Shown here in pieces: positions 35,191 through 45,084 of a stretch of 64,000 nt of DNA; the first letter of the stretch is position 1, and every line of letters begins with the position of its first letter. The DNA comes from Sulfitobacter sp. M39 (GTDB lineage: Bacteria; Pseudomonadota; Alphaproteobacteria; Rhodobacterales; Rhodobacteraceae), in contig NZ_WMDZ01000001.1 of the NCBI RefSeq assembly GCF_021735935.1, positions 1,488,001 through 1,552,000 of the forward strand, written 5' to 3'. Position numbers and translations under genes: made by a program. The notes below the pieces were generated by a model. It saw only the letters and a list, made by a program, of their open reading frames with translations, was not told where the DNA came from and did not search any database.

Positions 35191-37140
35191 TCAGCCGCGC
35201 AAATCGGGCGGTGTGGCTTCGATGCCCAAGGCGTTCGCCACGTCCGACAGCGCCTGAACCGAGGTCTGCTTTTCACCCAGACGGCGAACGGACACGGTTT
35301 TCTCTTCGACTTCGCGGGCACCGACCGCAAGGATCACCGGCACTTTGCCGACCGAATGTTCACGGACCTTGTAGTTGATCTTTTCGTTGCGGATGTCGGC
35401 CTCGGCGCGGACGCCTTGCGCCTTGAGCGTGGCCACGACCTCGTGCACGTAGTCATCCGCCTCGGAGGTGATGGAGGCGACGACAACCTGACGCGGGGCG
35501 AGCCAGAAGGGCAGCTTGCCCGCGTGTTCTTCGATCAGGATGCCGATAAAGCGTTCGAACGACCCCAAGGTGGCGCGGTGCAGCATGACGGGGCGGTGTT
35601 TCGCGCCGTCCGATCCGATATAGGTCGCGTCCAGCCGTTCGGGCAGCACGAAGTCCACCTGATGGGTGCCGCACTGCCAGTCGCGGCCGATGGCGTCGGT
35701 CAGCACAAATTCCAGTTTCGGGCCGTAGAACGCGCCTTCGCCGGGGTTGAGCGTGGGTTCGATGCCTGCCTTGCGGGTGGCCGAGAGCAACGCCGCCTCG
35801 GCCTTGTCCCAGACCTCGTCCGAGCCGGAGCGTTTTTCGGGACGGTCAGAGAATTTGACGCTGAAGTTTTCGAACCCGAGGTCTTTGTAGATGCCCGACA
35901 GGAATTCGATGAACTTGGCGGTTTCGGCTTCGATCTGGTCTTCGGCGCAGAAAATGTGGCCGTCGTCCTGTGTAAAGCCGCGCACGCGCATGATCCCGTG
36001 CAGCGCGCCCGAGGGTTCATAGCGGTTGCACGATCCGAATTCGGCCATGCGCAGGGGCAGGTCGCGGTAGGATTTCAGACCTTGGTTAAAGATCTGCACG
36101 TGGCAGGGGCAGTTCATTGGTTTCAACGCGTTGACCGATTTCTCGCGGGCGTGTTCCTCGTCCACTTCGACGATGAACATGTGGTCTTGGTATTTCTCCC
36201 AGTGGCCGGAGGCTTCCCAGAGTTTACGGTCCACGACCTGCGGTGTGTTCACCTCGACATAGCCGCCGGCGCGTTGCTTGCGGCGCATGTAGTCTTGCAG
36301 CTGGGTGTAGATCAGCCAGCCGTTGGCGTGCCAGAAGACCTGACCGGGGGCCTCTTCCTGCATGTGATAAAGGTCCATCTCGCGGCCCAGCTTGCGGTGG
36401 TCGCGTTTGGCGGCCTCTTCCAGCATGTTCAGGTGGGCTTTCAGCTTTTCCTTGCCGGTGAAGGCCACGCCGTAGATGCGTTGCAGCATCGCGCGGTCGC
36501 TGTCGCCGCGCCAGTAGGCCCCCGCGATGGACATCAGTTTGAACGCGTCGCCCGGCACCTGCCCGGTGTGTTGCAGGTGCGGCCCACGGCACAGGTCTTG
36601 CCAGTCGCCGTGCCAATACATGCGCAGCGGCTCGTCGCCGGGGATGCTGTTGATCAGCTCGACCTTATAGGGTTCGCCGTTGTCCTCGTAGTGCTTGATC
36701 GCGCGCTCGCGGTCCCAGACCTCGGTCCGGACGGGGTCACGCTTGTTGATGATTTCCTTCATCTTCTTTTCGATCAGGCCAAGGTCTTCGGGGGTGAAGG
36801 ATTCCTTGCGGTCAAAGTCATAGTACCAGCCGTCCTTGATGACGGGGCCGATGGTGACTTTTGTGTCGGGCCAAAGCTCTTGCACGGCGCGGGCCATGAT
36901 GTGGGCGAGGTCGTGGCGCACCAGCTCGTTCGCTTGCGCTTCGTCGGCCATGGTGTGGATCGCGATGCTGGCGTCCGCGTTGATCGGCCATGCCAGATCG
37001 TAATGGGCACCGTCCACGGTGGCGCTGATCGCTTTCTTGCCCAGTGATTTGGAGATGTCGTTCGCCACGTCGCCCGCAGTGATACCTGCGTCGTACTGAC
37101 GTGCGTTGTCATCGGGAAGGGTGAGGGTGATTTGGGCCAT
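35191..37140 (-). CDS. thrS: Threonine--tRNA ligase
   Basis: 649 residues, full length with all domains. There is a TGS domain at about 1-60 ([20 protein letters not shown]), an editing domain with [11 protein letters not shown] and a later DLCRGPHL, and a class II catalytic core with NCPCHVQIF and [31 protein letters not shown]. The C-terminal anticodon domain begins [12 protein letters not shown]. It charges tRNA-Thr in the cytosol. Thr-tRNA ligase genes are often autoregulated through the leader; the 200-bp upstream gap shows no obvious structure to me. Confidence 0.98.
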   Translation of the reverse strand: MAQITLTLPDDNARQYDAGITAGDVANDISKSLGKKAISATVDGAHYDLAWPINADASIAIHTMADEAQANELVRHDLAHIMARAVQELWPDTKVTIGPVIKDGWYYDFDRKESFTPEDLGLIEKKMKEIINKRDPVRTEVWDRERAIKHYEDNGEPYKVELINSIPGDEPLRMYWHGDWQDLCRGPHLQHTGQVPGDAFKLMSIAGAYWRGDSDRAMLQRIYGVAFTGKEKLKAHLNMLEEAAKRDHRKLGREMDLYHMQEEAPGQVFWHANGWLIYTQLQDYMRRKQRAGGYVEVNTPQVVDRKLWEASGHWEKYQDHMFIVEVDEEHAREKSVNALKPMNCPCHVQIFNQGLKSYRDLPLRMAEFGSCNRYEPSGALHGIMRVRGFTQDDGHIFCAEDQIEAETAKFIEFLSGIYKDLGFENFSVKFSDRPEKRSGSDEVWDKAEAALLSATRKAGIEPTLNPGEGAFYGPKLEFVLTDAIGRDWQCGTHQVDFVLPERLDATYIGSDGAKHRPVMLHRATLGSFERFIGILIEEHAGKLPFWLAPRQVVVASITSEADDYVHEVVATLKAQGVRAEADIRNEKINYKVREHSVGKVPVILAVGAREVEEKTVSVRRLGEKQTSVQALSDVANALGIEATPPDLRG

Positions 37141-37344
37141 CTGGGCCTCCTCGTCGGTTTGGCGCCTACGAGACGCCCGGTTGCGGGTTATGTGTGTTCG
37201 GCCTGTTTGGCGTCGGCGGTCTGGCTTGTCAATATCGCGGTGGCGCGCGCGGGGGCAGCGTGTGAAATGGGGCGCTGTCCTTTCCTTGGGGGCGCGGTGC
37301 CATAGATAACATCAGATTAACGGGCAGCGACGGGACGCGAAGAC

Positions 37345-38625
37345 ATGCAGGATGATGCGGCGCAGCGGGCGTTTGAGACGCTTTCAGGGGCAGAGGGCGA
37401 CGCGCAGGACCTGTCGCCGCATGCGCAAGAGGCCGAGGCCCCGAACGCCCTGCGCCACATCGCCAGCCTGACGATGACCAAAGTGGCCGACGGGCTGATT
37501 GACCCCAAGCTTATGCTGTCGTGGCTGCTGACGGCACTTGGCGCGCCTGCGGTCTATGCCGGGGCGCTGGTGCCGATCCGCGAGGCGGGGGCGCTGTTGC
37601 CGCAGATCGTGATGGCGGGCTGGGTGCAGGCGATGGCGCGGCGCAAATGGGCGTGGGTCGCGGGATCTGCGGGGCAGGGCATCTTTGCGGCGCTGATCGT
37701 GCTGGCGGCGCTCACGTTGGACGGATCAGCGGCGGGGCTGGCGATTTGCGCGGCGCTGGCGGGGCTGGCGGTGAGTCGCGCGGCCTGTTCGGTGTCGTAC
37801 AAGGATATCCTCGGCAAGACCGTGGGCAAGTCGCGGCGCGGGTCGATCACGGGCACGGCGGGGTCTGTCGCCTCTGCCGGGGTGCTGGTGCTGGCGCTAC
37901 TGCTGATGTCGGGGTTGGTGCAGGATCGCGGCGTGGTGATCGCGGCGATTGCGCTGGCCGCGCTGCTATGGGGCGGGGCGGCGCTGTTGTTTTCCACGCT
38001 GGACGAAACCCCAAGCGAGGGCGGCAAGGCGACGCCTGCCAGTTTCTCTATCCTGAAGGAGGACGCGAACCTGCGGCGGTTCATTCTGGTGCGCGGCCTG
38101 CTGGTCGCCACATCGCTTGCGCCGCCTTATTTTGTGGTGCTGGCGGGGGGCGAGGATCAATCCGCCCTTGGCCAGCTTGGCGCGCTGGTGCTCGCCTCGG
38201 CCTTGGCGTCGCTGCTGAGCTCTTACGTCTGGGGTCGGCTGTCGGATCAATCGAGCCGCCGTGTGCTGATGTTGACCGGCATTGTCGGGGCCTTGGCGAT
38301 GGTGGGGGCGGTGGCGCTGGCGTTGCTTGGGATGGCGACGCAGATCTGGGCCATGCCGCTGGTGCTGTTCATCCTGATGATCGCCTATCACGGGGTGCGG
38401 CAGGGGCGGTCGACCTATCTGGTGGATATGTCGCCCAAGGACCAGCGGTCGGCCTATGCCGCCGTGTCCAACACGGTGATTGGCGGGCTGCTGTTGGTCG
38501 CGGGCGTGGCGGGGGGCGGTGCCGCGCTGATCGGGCCGGTGGCGACGCTGGTTCTATTCGCAGTCATGTCCGCAGGGGCTGCGATTGCGGCGCTTGGGCT
38601 GCGCGAAGTCGAAGCGGCGGATTGA
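37345..38625 (+). CDS. MFS transporter
   Basis: 426 residues, about 12 membrane helices with a polar 40-residue N-terminal tail. Stretches such as LMLSWLLTALGAPAVYAGALVPI, LLSSYVWGRLSDQSSRRVLML (the MFS loop motif GRxxDxxxRR) and MAYHGVRQGRSTYLVDM-like segments support the family. The substrate is unknown. It is divergent from thrS. A second forward frame in the same region is open only because of high GC and is not coding. Confidence 0.88.
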   Translation: MQDDAAQRAFETLSGAEGDAQDLSPHAQEAEAPNALRHIASLTMTKVADGLIDPKLMLSWLLTALGAPAVYAGALVPIREAGALLPQIVMAGWVQAMARRKWAWVAGSAGQGIFAALIVLAALTLDGSAAGLAICAALAGLAVSRAACSVSYKDILGKTVGKSRRGSITGTAGSVASAGVLVLALLLMSGLVQDRGVVIAAIALAALLWGGAALLFSTLDETPSEGGKATPASFSILKEDANLRRFILVRGLLVATSLAPPYFVVLAGGEDQSALGQLGALVLASALASLLSSYVWGRLSDQSSRRVLMLTGIVGALAMVGAVALALLGMATQIWAMPLVLFILMIAYHGVRQGRSTYLVDMSPKDQRSAYAAVSNTVIGGLLLVAGVAGGGAALIGPVATLVLFAVMSAGAAIAALGLREVEAAD

Positions 38626-38683
38626 TCGTCGGGGCCGCGGGGCGTATGACTGGGGCGCGCATTTGATCCAAAGGGGTTCGCCC

Positions 38684-38917
38684 ATGTCCAAACACAACCG
38701 CAACTTCGAGCTGACGATCAGCGATATCGACCTGATCGAGGCAGCGCTACATGTGACCAAACGCGATCTGTCGATGGATGCGCTGAACGACACCGCATCG
38801 ATGCTGCCCGCCGATGCCGCCAAAGACAGCCTACGCCGGATCGACGATCTGCTGGGCCGTCTGCACAACCAGAAAATCTTTTATCGCCCCGCCAAGGGCA
38901 CCTATCTGGGGGGCTGA
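38684..38917 (+). CDS. Small conserved hypothetical protein (77 aa)
   Basis: 77 residues, highly charged and helical. NRNFELTISDIDLIEAALHVTKRDLSMD is followed by DAAKDSLRRIDDLLGRLHNQKIFYRPAKG. It has the shape of a short coiled-coil or helix-bundle protein found in Rhodobacteraceae; no motif for catalysis or DNA binding. AAGGGG lies ahead of ATG 38684. Its stop is 2 bp from the next hydrolase start, so they share a transcript. Confidence 0.75.
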   Translation: MSKHNRNFELTISDIDLIEAALHVTKRDLSMDALNDTASMLPADAAKDSLRRIDDLLGRLHNQKIFYRPAKGTYLGG

Positions 38918-38919
38918 GG

Positions 38920-39669
38920 ATGACGGCACCGATGTATCTGGAAACGCCTCAAGGGCGGCGGCTGGCCTATCACAAGACCGAAGGCACAGGCCCCTGCGTG
39001 GTGTTTCTGGGCGGTCTGAAATCCGACATGATGGGCACCAAGGCGGTGTTCCTTGAAGACTGGGCCAAACGCGAGGGGCGGGCGTTCTTGCGGTTCGATT
39101 ACTCGGGTCATGGGGAATCCTCTGGCGCGTTCACGGAGGGCTGCATTGGCGATTGGGCCGAAGACACATTGGCCGCGGTAGACGCGTTGGCCGAGGGCCC
39201 TATCCTGCCGGTGGGATCATCCATGGGCGGCTGGCAATCACTGCTGCTGGTGCGCGCGCTGCCCGCGCGGATCGCGGGGCTGGTGACCATCGCCGCGGCC
39301 CCTGATTTTACCGAGGACGGCTATTGGGCCAGCTTCACCGAGGCGCAGAAACAGACTCTGGCCGAGACGGGGCAGGTCGAACTGCCGTCCGATTATATGG
39401 AGCCTTACATCATCACCCGCCGGATGATCGAGGACGGGCGCAAGCAGCTGGTGCTGCGCGATCCGCTGCATCTGCCGTTCCCGACGCGCTTTCTGCAAGG
39501 CACCGCAGATACCGCCGTCAGTGTCGCCACAGCCGTGCGCCTACTGGACCATGCGCAGGGGCGGGACATGCAGTTGCAACTGGTCAAGGATGCGGACCAC
39601 CGCTTTTCCGACGACCGCTGTCTGGAGCTGCTGATCCAAGCGGTGGAAGAGGTCTCTGCCACGGCCTGA
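38920..39669 (+). CDS. Alpha/beta hydrolase (ABHD10-like thioesterase type)
   Basis: 249 residues. FLGGLKSDMMGTKAVFLEDWAKREGRAFLRFDYSGHGESSG is followed by the nucleophile elbow VGSSMGGWQ, then FLQGTADTAVSV with the acid and KDADHRFSDDR with the base His. The LKSDMxGTKA stretch is characteristic of ABHD10-like serine hydrolases, which cleave acyl thioesters or glucuronides in animals. Role here is inferred only. It is part of the run 38684-40319. Confidence 0.85.
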   Translation: MTAPMYLETPQGRRLAYHKTEGTGPCVVFLGGLKSDMMGTKAVFLEDWAKREGRAFLRFDYSGHGESSGAFTEGCIGDWAEDTLAAVDALAEGPILPVGSSMGGWQSLLLVRALPARIAGLVTIAAAPDFTEDGYWASFTEAQKQTLAETGQVELPSDYMEPYIITRRMIEDGRKQLVLRDPLHLPFPTRFLQGTADTAVSVATAVRLLDHAQGRDMQLQLVKDADHRFSDDRCLELLIQAVEEVSATA

Positions 39670-39686
39670 GGATAAGGGGCTTTGCC

Positions 39687-40319
39687 ATGCGTAAACCGGC
39701 CAGCATGTGGAGCCTTGAAACCTTTGGGCGGGTCCGGCTGTCGCGGCATTTCTTTATGCGCGATTTCATGTACTCAGAGATTTCGGGGTTTCACGGGCAG
39801 CCCAATATCCCCGACAATCCCGATCTTGCTATCGAAAACGGACGGGCCTTTTGCATGACCCTGCTGGACCCGCTAGAGGAAACCTTTGGCCGCATCGCCG
39901 TGCGGTCGGGGTACCGGTCGGCGGCGCTGAATGCCTTTGGCAATCGGCACAAGCTGAATTGCGCGGCCAATGACAACCCGATCGAATGTCACATCTGGGA
40001 CCGTGGCGCAGAGGCGCAGGCGATTGCGGGGGCGACCATCGTGATCCCGTGGTTTGCCGACCAGTATGATCAGGGGCGCGACTGGCGTGATCTGGCGTGG
40101 TGGGTGCATGACCATCTGCCCTATTCCGAGATGTGGTTCTTCCCCAAGCTCGCCGCCTTCAACCTGACGTGGAGACCGCAGCCGCTGCGCAGCATCTCAA
40201 GCTATATCGCGCCGCGCGGGATGCTGTTGCGCGGCGGGAAGTCGCCGTCGGAGCCCTTGGCGCAGCGCCGTGCGCGCTATGGCGATTTTCCGCCCTTGCG
40301 TGGCATCGCCTATCCGTGA
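39687..40319 (+). CDS. Conserved protein with a peptidase M15A-like fold
   Basis: 210 residues. LSRHFFMRDFMYSEISGFHGQPNIPDNPDLAIENGRAFCMTLLDPLEETFGRIAVRSGYRS is laid out like M15A domains (DPLEExFGxxxVxSGYRS), and a later ECHIWDRG resembles the remaining His/Asp site, though the usual SxHxxGxAxD is degenerate. It may be a non-enzymatic relative. No signal peptide is seen. AAGGGG precedes ATG 39687, about 17 bp after the hydrolase. Confidence 0.65.
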   Translation: MRKPASMWSLETFGRVRLSRHFFMRDFMYSEISGFHGQPNIPDNPDLAIENGRAFCMTLLDPLEETFGRIAVRSGYRSAALNAFGNRHKLNCAANDNPIECHIWDRGAEAQAIAGATIVIPWFADQYDQGRDWRDLAWWVHDHLPYSEMWFFPKLAAFNLTWRPQPLRSISSYIAPRGMLLRGGKSPSEPLAQRRARYGDFPPLRGIAYP

Positions 40320-40384
40320 TGAGGTGCGGCGCAGCAGCAGTGTCCCGAAGTGACGCGAATTTATGACTAGTGACAGGGACATAC

Positions 40385-41095
40385 ATGGCTGACCCTCTTG
40401 TTCTTCTGCCGGGCCTCATGTCTGACGCGCGGGTGTTCTGGCCGCAGATCGCCGAGCTGTCGGCGAAAACCGCTGTGACTGTCGCCCCGATTACCCAAGG
40501 CGAGCGGATCGAGGAAATCGCCTCTGGTCTGCTGGATCAGTTGCCCAAGCGTTTCGCGCTGGCGGGGTTGGGGTTGGGCGGTGCTGTCGCGCTTGAGATT
40601 TTGCGCCGTGCGCCGGATCGGTTGACGCGGTTGGCGTTGATCGATGCCAGCCCGCTGGCCGAAACGCCGCAGAGCGCCGCCGCGCGCGAGATGTTGATCG
40701 TCAAGGTCAAGTCGGGGCGGCTGGCCGATGCCATGCGCGAAGAGCTGAACCCCGTCTGGCTCGCCCCCGGTCCGAACCGCGCGGCGATCCTTGAGATCGC
40801 GCTGGATATGGCCGATACGCTGGGGCCGGAGGTCTATGTACGCCAAGCCCGCGCCTTGCAACGGGCCCGTGACCAGCAGGCGGTGCTACGCAAGTGCAAG
40901 GTGCCGACGTTGGTGATGTGTGGCGAGGTGGGTAAGCTTAACCCCGTCAAACGCCATAGTTTCATGGCTGAACTGCTGCCTTATGCGATTTTGCGCGTGA
41001 TCGAGGGGGCAGGGCATCTGCCCACGCTTGAACAGCCCGAAGCCACGACTGCCGCGATCAAGGACTGGTTGAAGATGCCCCTGACCCCTGCATGA
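40385..41095 (+). CDS. Alpha/beta hydrolase
   Basis: 236 residues. PLVLLPGLMSDARVFWPQIAEL supplies the oxyanion region; the nucleophile elbow reads AGLGLGGAVAL, where Gly rather than Ser follows the first GL, so the canonical GxSxG serine is missing. LIDASPLAE, TLVMCGEVGKLNP and EGAGHLPTLEQPE complete the fold. The lost nucleophile suggests a non-hydrolytic or altered-activity member. ATG 40385 is preferred to the GTG at 40370. Confidence 0.75.
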   Translation: MADPLVLLPGLMSDARVFWPQIAELSAKTAVTVAPITQGERIEEIASGLLDQLPKRFALAGLGLGGAVALEILRRAPDRLTRLALIDASPLAETPQSAAAREMLIVKVKSGRLADAMREELNPVWLAPGPNRAAILEIALDMADTLGPEVYVRQARALQRARDQQAVLRKCKVPTLVMCGEVGKLNPVKRHSFMAELLPYAILRVIEGAGHLPTLEQPEATTAAIKDWLKMPLTPA

Positions 41096-41116
41096 TCGGG
41101 ACGGGTCAAACGCCGG

Positions 41117-41707
41117 TTAGCGCAGCGCCTCGGTGATCGCTTTGCGCTGGTCGCGCGGGACGATGTGCACGGGGCGTTTGGGCGTTGCTGTGTCCGGATC
41201 GATAAAGGGGTTCATCTTCCATCGGCCTGTCACCTTGGCCCCCGCCGCCCGCGACAACGCCCCCCAGATCAACCGCGGCAGCCCTTCGTTCCGCAGCTTG
41301 CCCGAGGGCGTCGGGATATAGCCGGTGCCGACGATCGGCCCAAGCGGGGCAGGGTCGGACAGGGTGCGGGTCATGATGCTGGCAAAGGCGAGCTTGGGCT
41401 TGCGCAGCGTGTTAAACATCGGCGTGCCACAGCAAGAGGCATACCAGCGCAGCAGATTTATCTCCCCGAAGGAAAACACCGACAATTTGTCGAAACCCTG
41501 ATCGAAGTGGAACCTGTCGGGGGTGGTCTGGAACAGCTGGATCGCCCGTGGCGCGGGGTCGGGCTGGTCGAGGTAGACCTCGGCCGCGCGGCAATCGATG
41601 CAGTGGCATTGGGCGTGGCTGCCGCGCGCGGGTGTCACACCGCGCAGGGTCCCTTTGACCGTGCCGCAGGCACAGGCAAAGGGCAGGTCACGCGGCGCGG
41701 CGGGCAT
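41117..41707 (-). CDS. GFA-like zinc-binding protein (DUF6151 type)
   Basis: 196 residues. A Cys-rich zinc site is visible: CACG near residue 12, CHCIDC near 34-39 and ASCCGTPMFN near 91. This is the arrangement of the glutathione-dependent formaldehyde-activating fold, and the length and C-terminal half agree with DUF6151. No formaldehyde operon is adjacent, so the function remains open. ATG 41707 touches the stop of phaZ, so it is cotranscribed with it. Confidence 0.72.
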   Translation of the reverse strand: MPAAPRDLPFACACGTVKGTLRGVTPARGSHAQCHCIDCRAAEVYLDQPDPAPRAIQLFQTTPDRFHFDQGFDKLSVFSFGEINLLRWYASCCGTPMFNTLRKPKLAFASIMTRTLSDPAPLGPIVGTGYIPTPSGKLRNEGLPRLIWGALSRAAGAKVTGRWKMNPFIDPDTATPKRPVHIVPRDQRKAITEALR

Positions 41708-43023
41708 TATGCCGTCGACTTCTGTGCGGGGATCGAGGTTTTACCCGCGCTGGCCGGGGCCGCAGGGGCCTTGGGCGCGGTCGCCTTGGCCGTGCGCTGG
41801 TTGTCGTCGATGAACTTCAGCACCAGCGGGCGGATATTCTCGCGCCAGCTTTTGCCGGCAAAGATCCCGTAGTGCCCTGCGCCGTCTTCAAGGTGGCTTG
41901 CCTTTTTGTCGTCGGGCAGGCCGGTGCAGAGGTTCAGCGCCGCGATACATTGACCGGGGGCCGAGATATCGTCCTTGGTGCCCTCGACCGTTTTGACGGC
42001 GACATCGGTGATCTTGCCGATGTCTACGGGCTGGCCCATGATCGAGAAGCTGTTGGTGCCGATCTCGTTATCCTTGAAGATCCGCTGCACGGTGGAGAGG
42101 TAGAATTCAGCGGGCATGTCCATCACGGCGAGGTATTCGTCGTAGAACTTATTGTGTTTGTCGTGGTCGCCCGCCACCCCTTGTGCGACACGCATGATCT
42201 GGTCGCGGAAGGCCTTGGCATGGGTTTCGGCGTTCATCGTGATAAAGGAATTCAGCTGCAGCAGACCGGGATAGACCTTGCGGCCCACGCCTTGGTGCTG
42301 GAAGCCGACCTGCTGGATCATCATCTCTTGCAGTTGGTTCATGTTCACGCGGTGGCCGAAATCCGTCACCTCGGTCGGGCTGGCCGCGGTGTCGATCGGC
42401 CCGCCGATCAATGTGAGCGAGCTTGGCTGCGCCTTGGGATCCTGTTCCGCCAAATAGGCGGTCGCGGCGAGGGTCAGCGGTGCGGGTTGGCACACGGCGA
42501 TGACATGCACGTCGGGGCCCAGATGGCGCATATAGTCAACGAGCCGCAGGGTATAATCCTCTACGTCGAACTTGCCGGCGCTGACGGGGATGTCGCGGGC
42601 GTTGTGCCAGTCGGTGATATAAAGGTCCGCGTCAGGAATCAGGCTGATGACGGTCGACCGCAGCAGCGTCGCATAGTGACCCGACATGGGCGCGACCAGC
42701 AGGATCTTGCGCTTGGGCGCATCGCGGCCCTGTACGACGAAATGCACCAGATCGCCAAAGGGACCTTCCAGTTCTTTCTCGATCAGGACGGGATGGTCCG
42801 CACCATCGACGCCCACGGCGGGGGGGATATCCCAATCAGGTTTGACCACCATGCGCGAAAAGCTGCGTTCGGTAACTTCGCCCCATGCGGCCATCCAGTT
42901 CAGCGCAGGGTTCGGGATGGCTGCAAAAGCGGGATACGATGCCATCGCCAACGCCGTGGCACCCAGCCACTGGTTGGTGTTTCTCACCGTTTCCATTAAA
43001 TCGTAAGATGCCATATACTTCAT
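41707..43023 (-). CDS. phaZ: Intracellular polyhydroxyalkanoate depolymerase
   Basis: 438 residues, no signal peptide. The nucleophile is Cys178 in VIAVCQPAP, the Cys-type lipase box of intracellular PhaZ (Ralstonia type). Other landmarks are KRKILLVAPMSGHYATLLR, DADLYITDWHNARDIPV, GGPIDTAASPT and a His in GAGHYGIFAGK. It degrades stored PHA granules to 3-hydroxyacids. A Ala/Pro/Lys-rich tail follows residue 410. AGGAGA precedes ATG 43023. It is divergent from phaC across 104 bp containing a TGC-rich box. Confidence 0.95.
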   Translation of the reverse strand: MKYMASYDLMETVRNTNQWLGATALAMASYPAFAAIPNPALNWMAAWGEVTERSFSRMVVKPDWDIPPAVGVDGADHPVLIEKELEGPFGDLVHFVVQGRDAPKRKILLVAPMSGHYATLLRSTVISLIPDADLYITDWHNARDIPVSAGKFDVEDYTLRLVDYMRHLGPDVHVIAVCQPAPLTLAATAYLAEQDPKAQPSSLTLIGGPIDTAASPTEVTDFGHRVNMNQLQEMMIQQVGFQHQGVGRKVYPGLLQLNSFITMNAETHAKAFRDQIMRVAQGVAGDHDKHNKFYDEYLAVMDMPAEFYLSTVQRIFKDNEIGTNSFSIMGQPVDIGKITDVAVKTVEGTKDDISAPGQCIAALNLCTGLPDDKKASHLEDGAGHYGIFAGKSWRENIRPLVLKFIDDNQRTAKATAPKAPAAPASAGKTSIPAQKSTA

Positions 43024-43092
43024 GTAAGGGGTCTCCTGTTGGGGGCCTTGTGCCCGGCATCTTGTCAGACCCTCCCCCAAAGGTCGGCGCGA

Positions 43093-43106
43093 TGCTGCAG
43101 GTGCAA
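43093..43106. promoter_or_regulatory. PhaR-type TGC box in the phaZ-phaC gap
   Basis: TGCTGCAGGTGCAA carries the CTGC/GCAG half sites seen in front of phaP and phaR here. It lies 22 bp before the phaC start. Binding by PhaR is inferred from motif sharing and family knowledge. Confidence 0.5.
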
Positions 43107-43127
43107 ACATAGGGAGGAACGGTTACT

Positions 43128-44933
43128 ATGACAATAAAAACAACCAAGACCGACGCAGAGAGCTCCAAGGCACAGGAACGTATGGAGGAAAACCTGCGTA
43201 AGGTCGAAGCGCTTGGCGCGCGGCTGTCGCAGATCATGGTCGGGCGGGACACGCATCAGGCGAGTTTGGACGGCCCGAATCAAGAGCTGTTTGCAAAGGC
43301 CGCCGCGTCCTATTGGACCGAAGCCGTACAGAACCCCGCCAAGATGATCGAACAGCAGGTGTCCTACTGGAGCAAATCCGTCGGCCACTTTATGGAGGCG
43401 CAGCAGGCGCTGGCCAAAGGCAAGCTGGCCGCGCCGGAAGATACCTCGCCCGAGGATCGCCGCTTTGCAAACCCGCTGTGGAAATCGCACCCCTATTTCA
43501 ACTTTGTCAAACAGCAGTACCAGATCAACGCAGAGGCCTTGGGCCAAGCGGTTGATCACGTGGCCGATCTCGCCCCGCATGAAAAGAAACGGCTGCAATA
43601 CTTTAGCCGCCAGATCATCGACATGATGAGCCCGACCAACTTTCTGGCTACCAACCCCGATGCGCTGGAACGCGCTGTCGCGACCGAGGGCGAAAGCCTG
43701 ATCCGCGGGCTGGAGAACCTGATTGCCGACCTAGAGGCGAATAACGGCGAGCTGATCGTGCGGCTGGCCGATGAAAGCGCGTTTGAACTGGGCCGCAACA
43801 TCGCCACATCCCCCGGCAAGGTCGTCTATCGCAACAAGCTGTTCGAGCTGATCCAATACAGTCCCAGCACCGAAAAGGTCGACGCCACGCCGATCGTGAT
43901 CTTCCCACCCTGGATCAATAAATTCTATATCCTTGATCTCAAGGCTCAGAACAGTCTGGTGAAATGGATCGTGGATCAGGGCTATACGCTGTTTATGGTG
44001 TCATGGGTCAATCCGGACCAAAGTCATCGTGACATCGGCATGGGCGACTATATCGAGGACGGGTTCCTGACCGCGATCCGCGAAATCAAAGAGATCACCG
44101 CGCAAAAACAGGTGCACGCCGTGGGCTATTGCATCGCGGGGACCACGCTGTCGCTGACGCTGTCTTTGATGAAGCAGCGCGGCGATACATCCGTTAAATC
44201 CGCAACCTTTTTTACCGCGCTCACCGATTTCTCCGATCAGGGGGAGTTCCAGCCCTTCCTGACCGATGACTTTATCGACGGGATCGAGGCAGAGACCAAG
44301 GACAAGGGGATCCTGCCCTCGGTCATCATGGCGCGGACGTTCTCTTTCTTGCGGTCGAATGATCTGGTCTATGGGCCCGCGATCAAAAGCTACATGCTGG
44401 GCGACACGCCTCCGGCCTTTGATCTGCTGTATTGGAACGGCGACGGGGCGAACCTGCCGCAGCGGATGGCGATGGAGTATCTGCGCGGGCTTTGCCAGCA
44501 GAACAAGCTGGTCGAGGGTGGCTTTGAACTGTTGGGTCATCGCCTGAAGCTGGAGGATATCGATGTGCCGCTGATCGCCATCGGCTGCGAGACCGACCAC
44601 ATCGCGCCGTGGAAAGACAGCTATCGCGGCGTGCGCATGATGGGCAGCGAGGACAAGACCTTTGTGATGACCCAATCGGGCCATATCGCGGGGATCGTGA
44701 ACCCGCCGAGCAAAGGCAAGTATGGCCACTACACAAACGACAACCTGTCGCTGGATCACGCGGACTGGCTGGAGGGGGCAAAGTTCCACGAAGGGTCGTG
44801 GTGGCCCCGCTGGGGCGCGTGGCTGGAGAATCGCTCTGACGGGAAAGTCGATGCCCGTATTCCGGGTGAAAAGGGCCGTGATACCTTGGGCGATGCGCCG
44901 GGTACCTATGTGGCGCGCAAGGCAAGGGGCTGA
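43128..44933 (+). CDS. phaC: Class I poly(3-hydroxyalkanoate) synthase
   Basis: 601 residues. The N-terminal PhaC domain (YWTEAVQNPAKMIEQQVSYWSKS) is followed by the alpha/beta core. The lipase-like box is GYCIAG with Cys335, the Asp lies in GCETDHIAPW and the His in QSGHIAGIVNPP. It polymerises 3-hydroxyacyl-CoA at the granule surface. Length is normal for class I. It is divergent from phaZ; phaP and phaR follow on the same strand. Confidence 0.97.
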   Translation: MTIKTTKTDAESSKAQERMEENLRKVEALGARLSQIMVGRDTHQASLDGPNQELFAKAAASYWTEAVQNPAKMIEQQVSYWSKSVGHFMEAQQALAKGKLAAPEDTSPEDRRFANPLWKSHPYFNFVKQQYQINAEALGQAVDHVADLAPHEKKRLQYFSRQIIDMMSPTNFLATNPDALERAVATEGESLIRGLENLIADLEANNGELIVRLADESAFELGRNIATSPGKVVYRNKLFELIQYSPSTEKVDATPIVIFPPWINKFYILDLKAQNSLVKWIVDQGYTLFMVSWVNPDQSHRDIGMGDYIEDGFLTAIREIKEITAQKQVHAVGYCIAGTTLSLTLSLMKQRGDTSVKSATFFTALTDFSDQGEFQPFLTDDFIDGIEAETKDKGILPSVIMARTFSFLRSNDLVYGPAIKSYMLGDTPPAFDLLYWNGDGANLPQRMAMEYLRGLCQQNKLVEGGFELLGHRLKLEDIDVPLIAIGCETDHIAPWKDSYRGVRMMGSEDKTFVMTQSGHIAGIVNPPSKGKYGHYTNDNLSLDHADWLEGAKFHEGSWWPRWGAWLENRSDGKVDARIPGEKGRDTLGDAPGTYVARKARG

Positions 44934-44977
44934 TCTGATTGGTCAATTTTTCAGGGGGCGGTGGGGCGCATAGGGGT

Positions 44978-45022
44978 GATGCTGCAATGCAGAAAAAGCT
45001 TGCAATGCCGCACTGCAGCATC
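44978..45022. promoter_or_regulatory. PhaR-type TGC-rich operator before phaP
   Basis: GATGCTGCA at 44978-44986 and TGCAGCATC at 45014-45022 are perfect inverted repeats. Between them are further CTGCAATGCAG and TTGCAATGC copies. The spacing and base pattern agree with PhaR operators described in Paracoccus and Rhodobacter. Confidence 0.65.
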
Positions 45023-45084
45023 TATCTATGGGGTAGTCATAACGTAGCGGTAGACGCCGCTTGACCCCAGAAGGAGAGTTTACC

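Noticed and set aside
34993..37047. 684-codon forward open frame opposite thrS
   Set aside because: It is the antisense of a clear ThrRS gene. Low-complexity His/Asp/Val-rich translation and no ribosome site show it is a GC artefact.
37521..38666. Second long forward frame within the MFS gene
   Set aside because: Gly/Ala/Arg-rich with no membrane helices; the +1 frame encodes a convincing 12-helix transporter.
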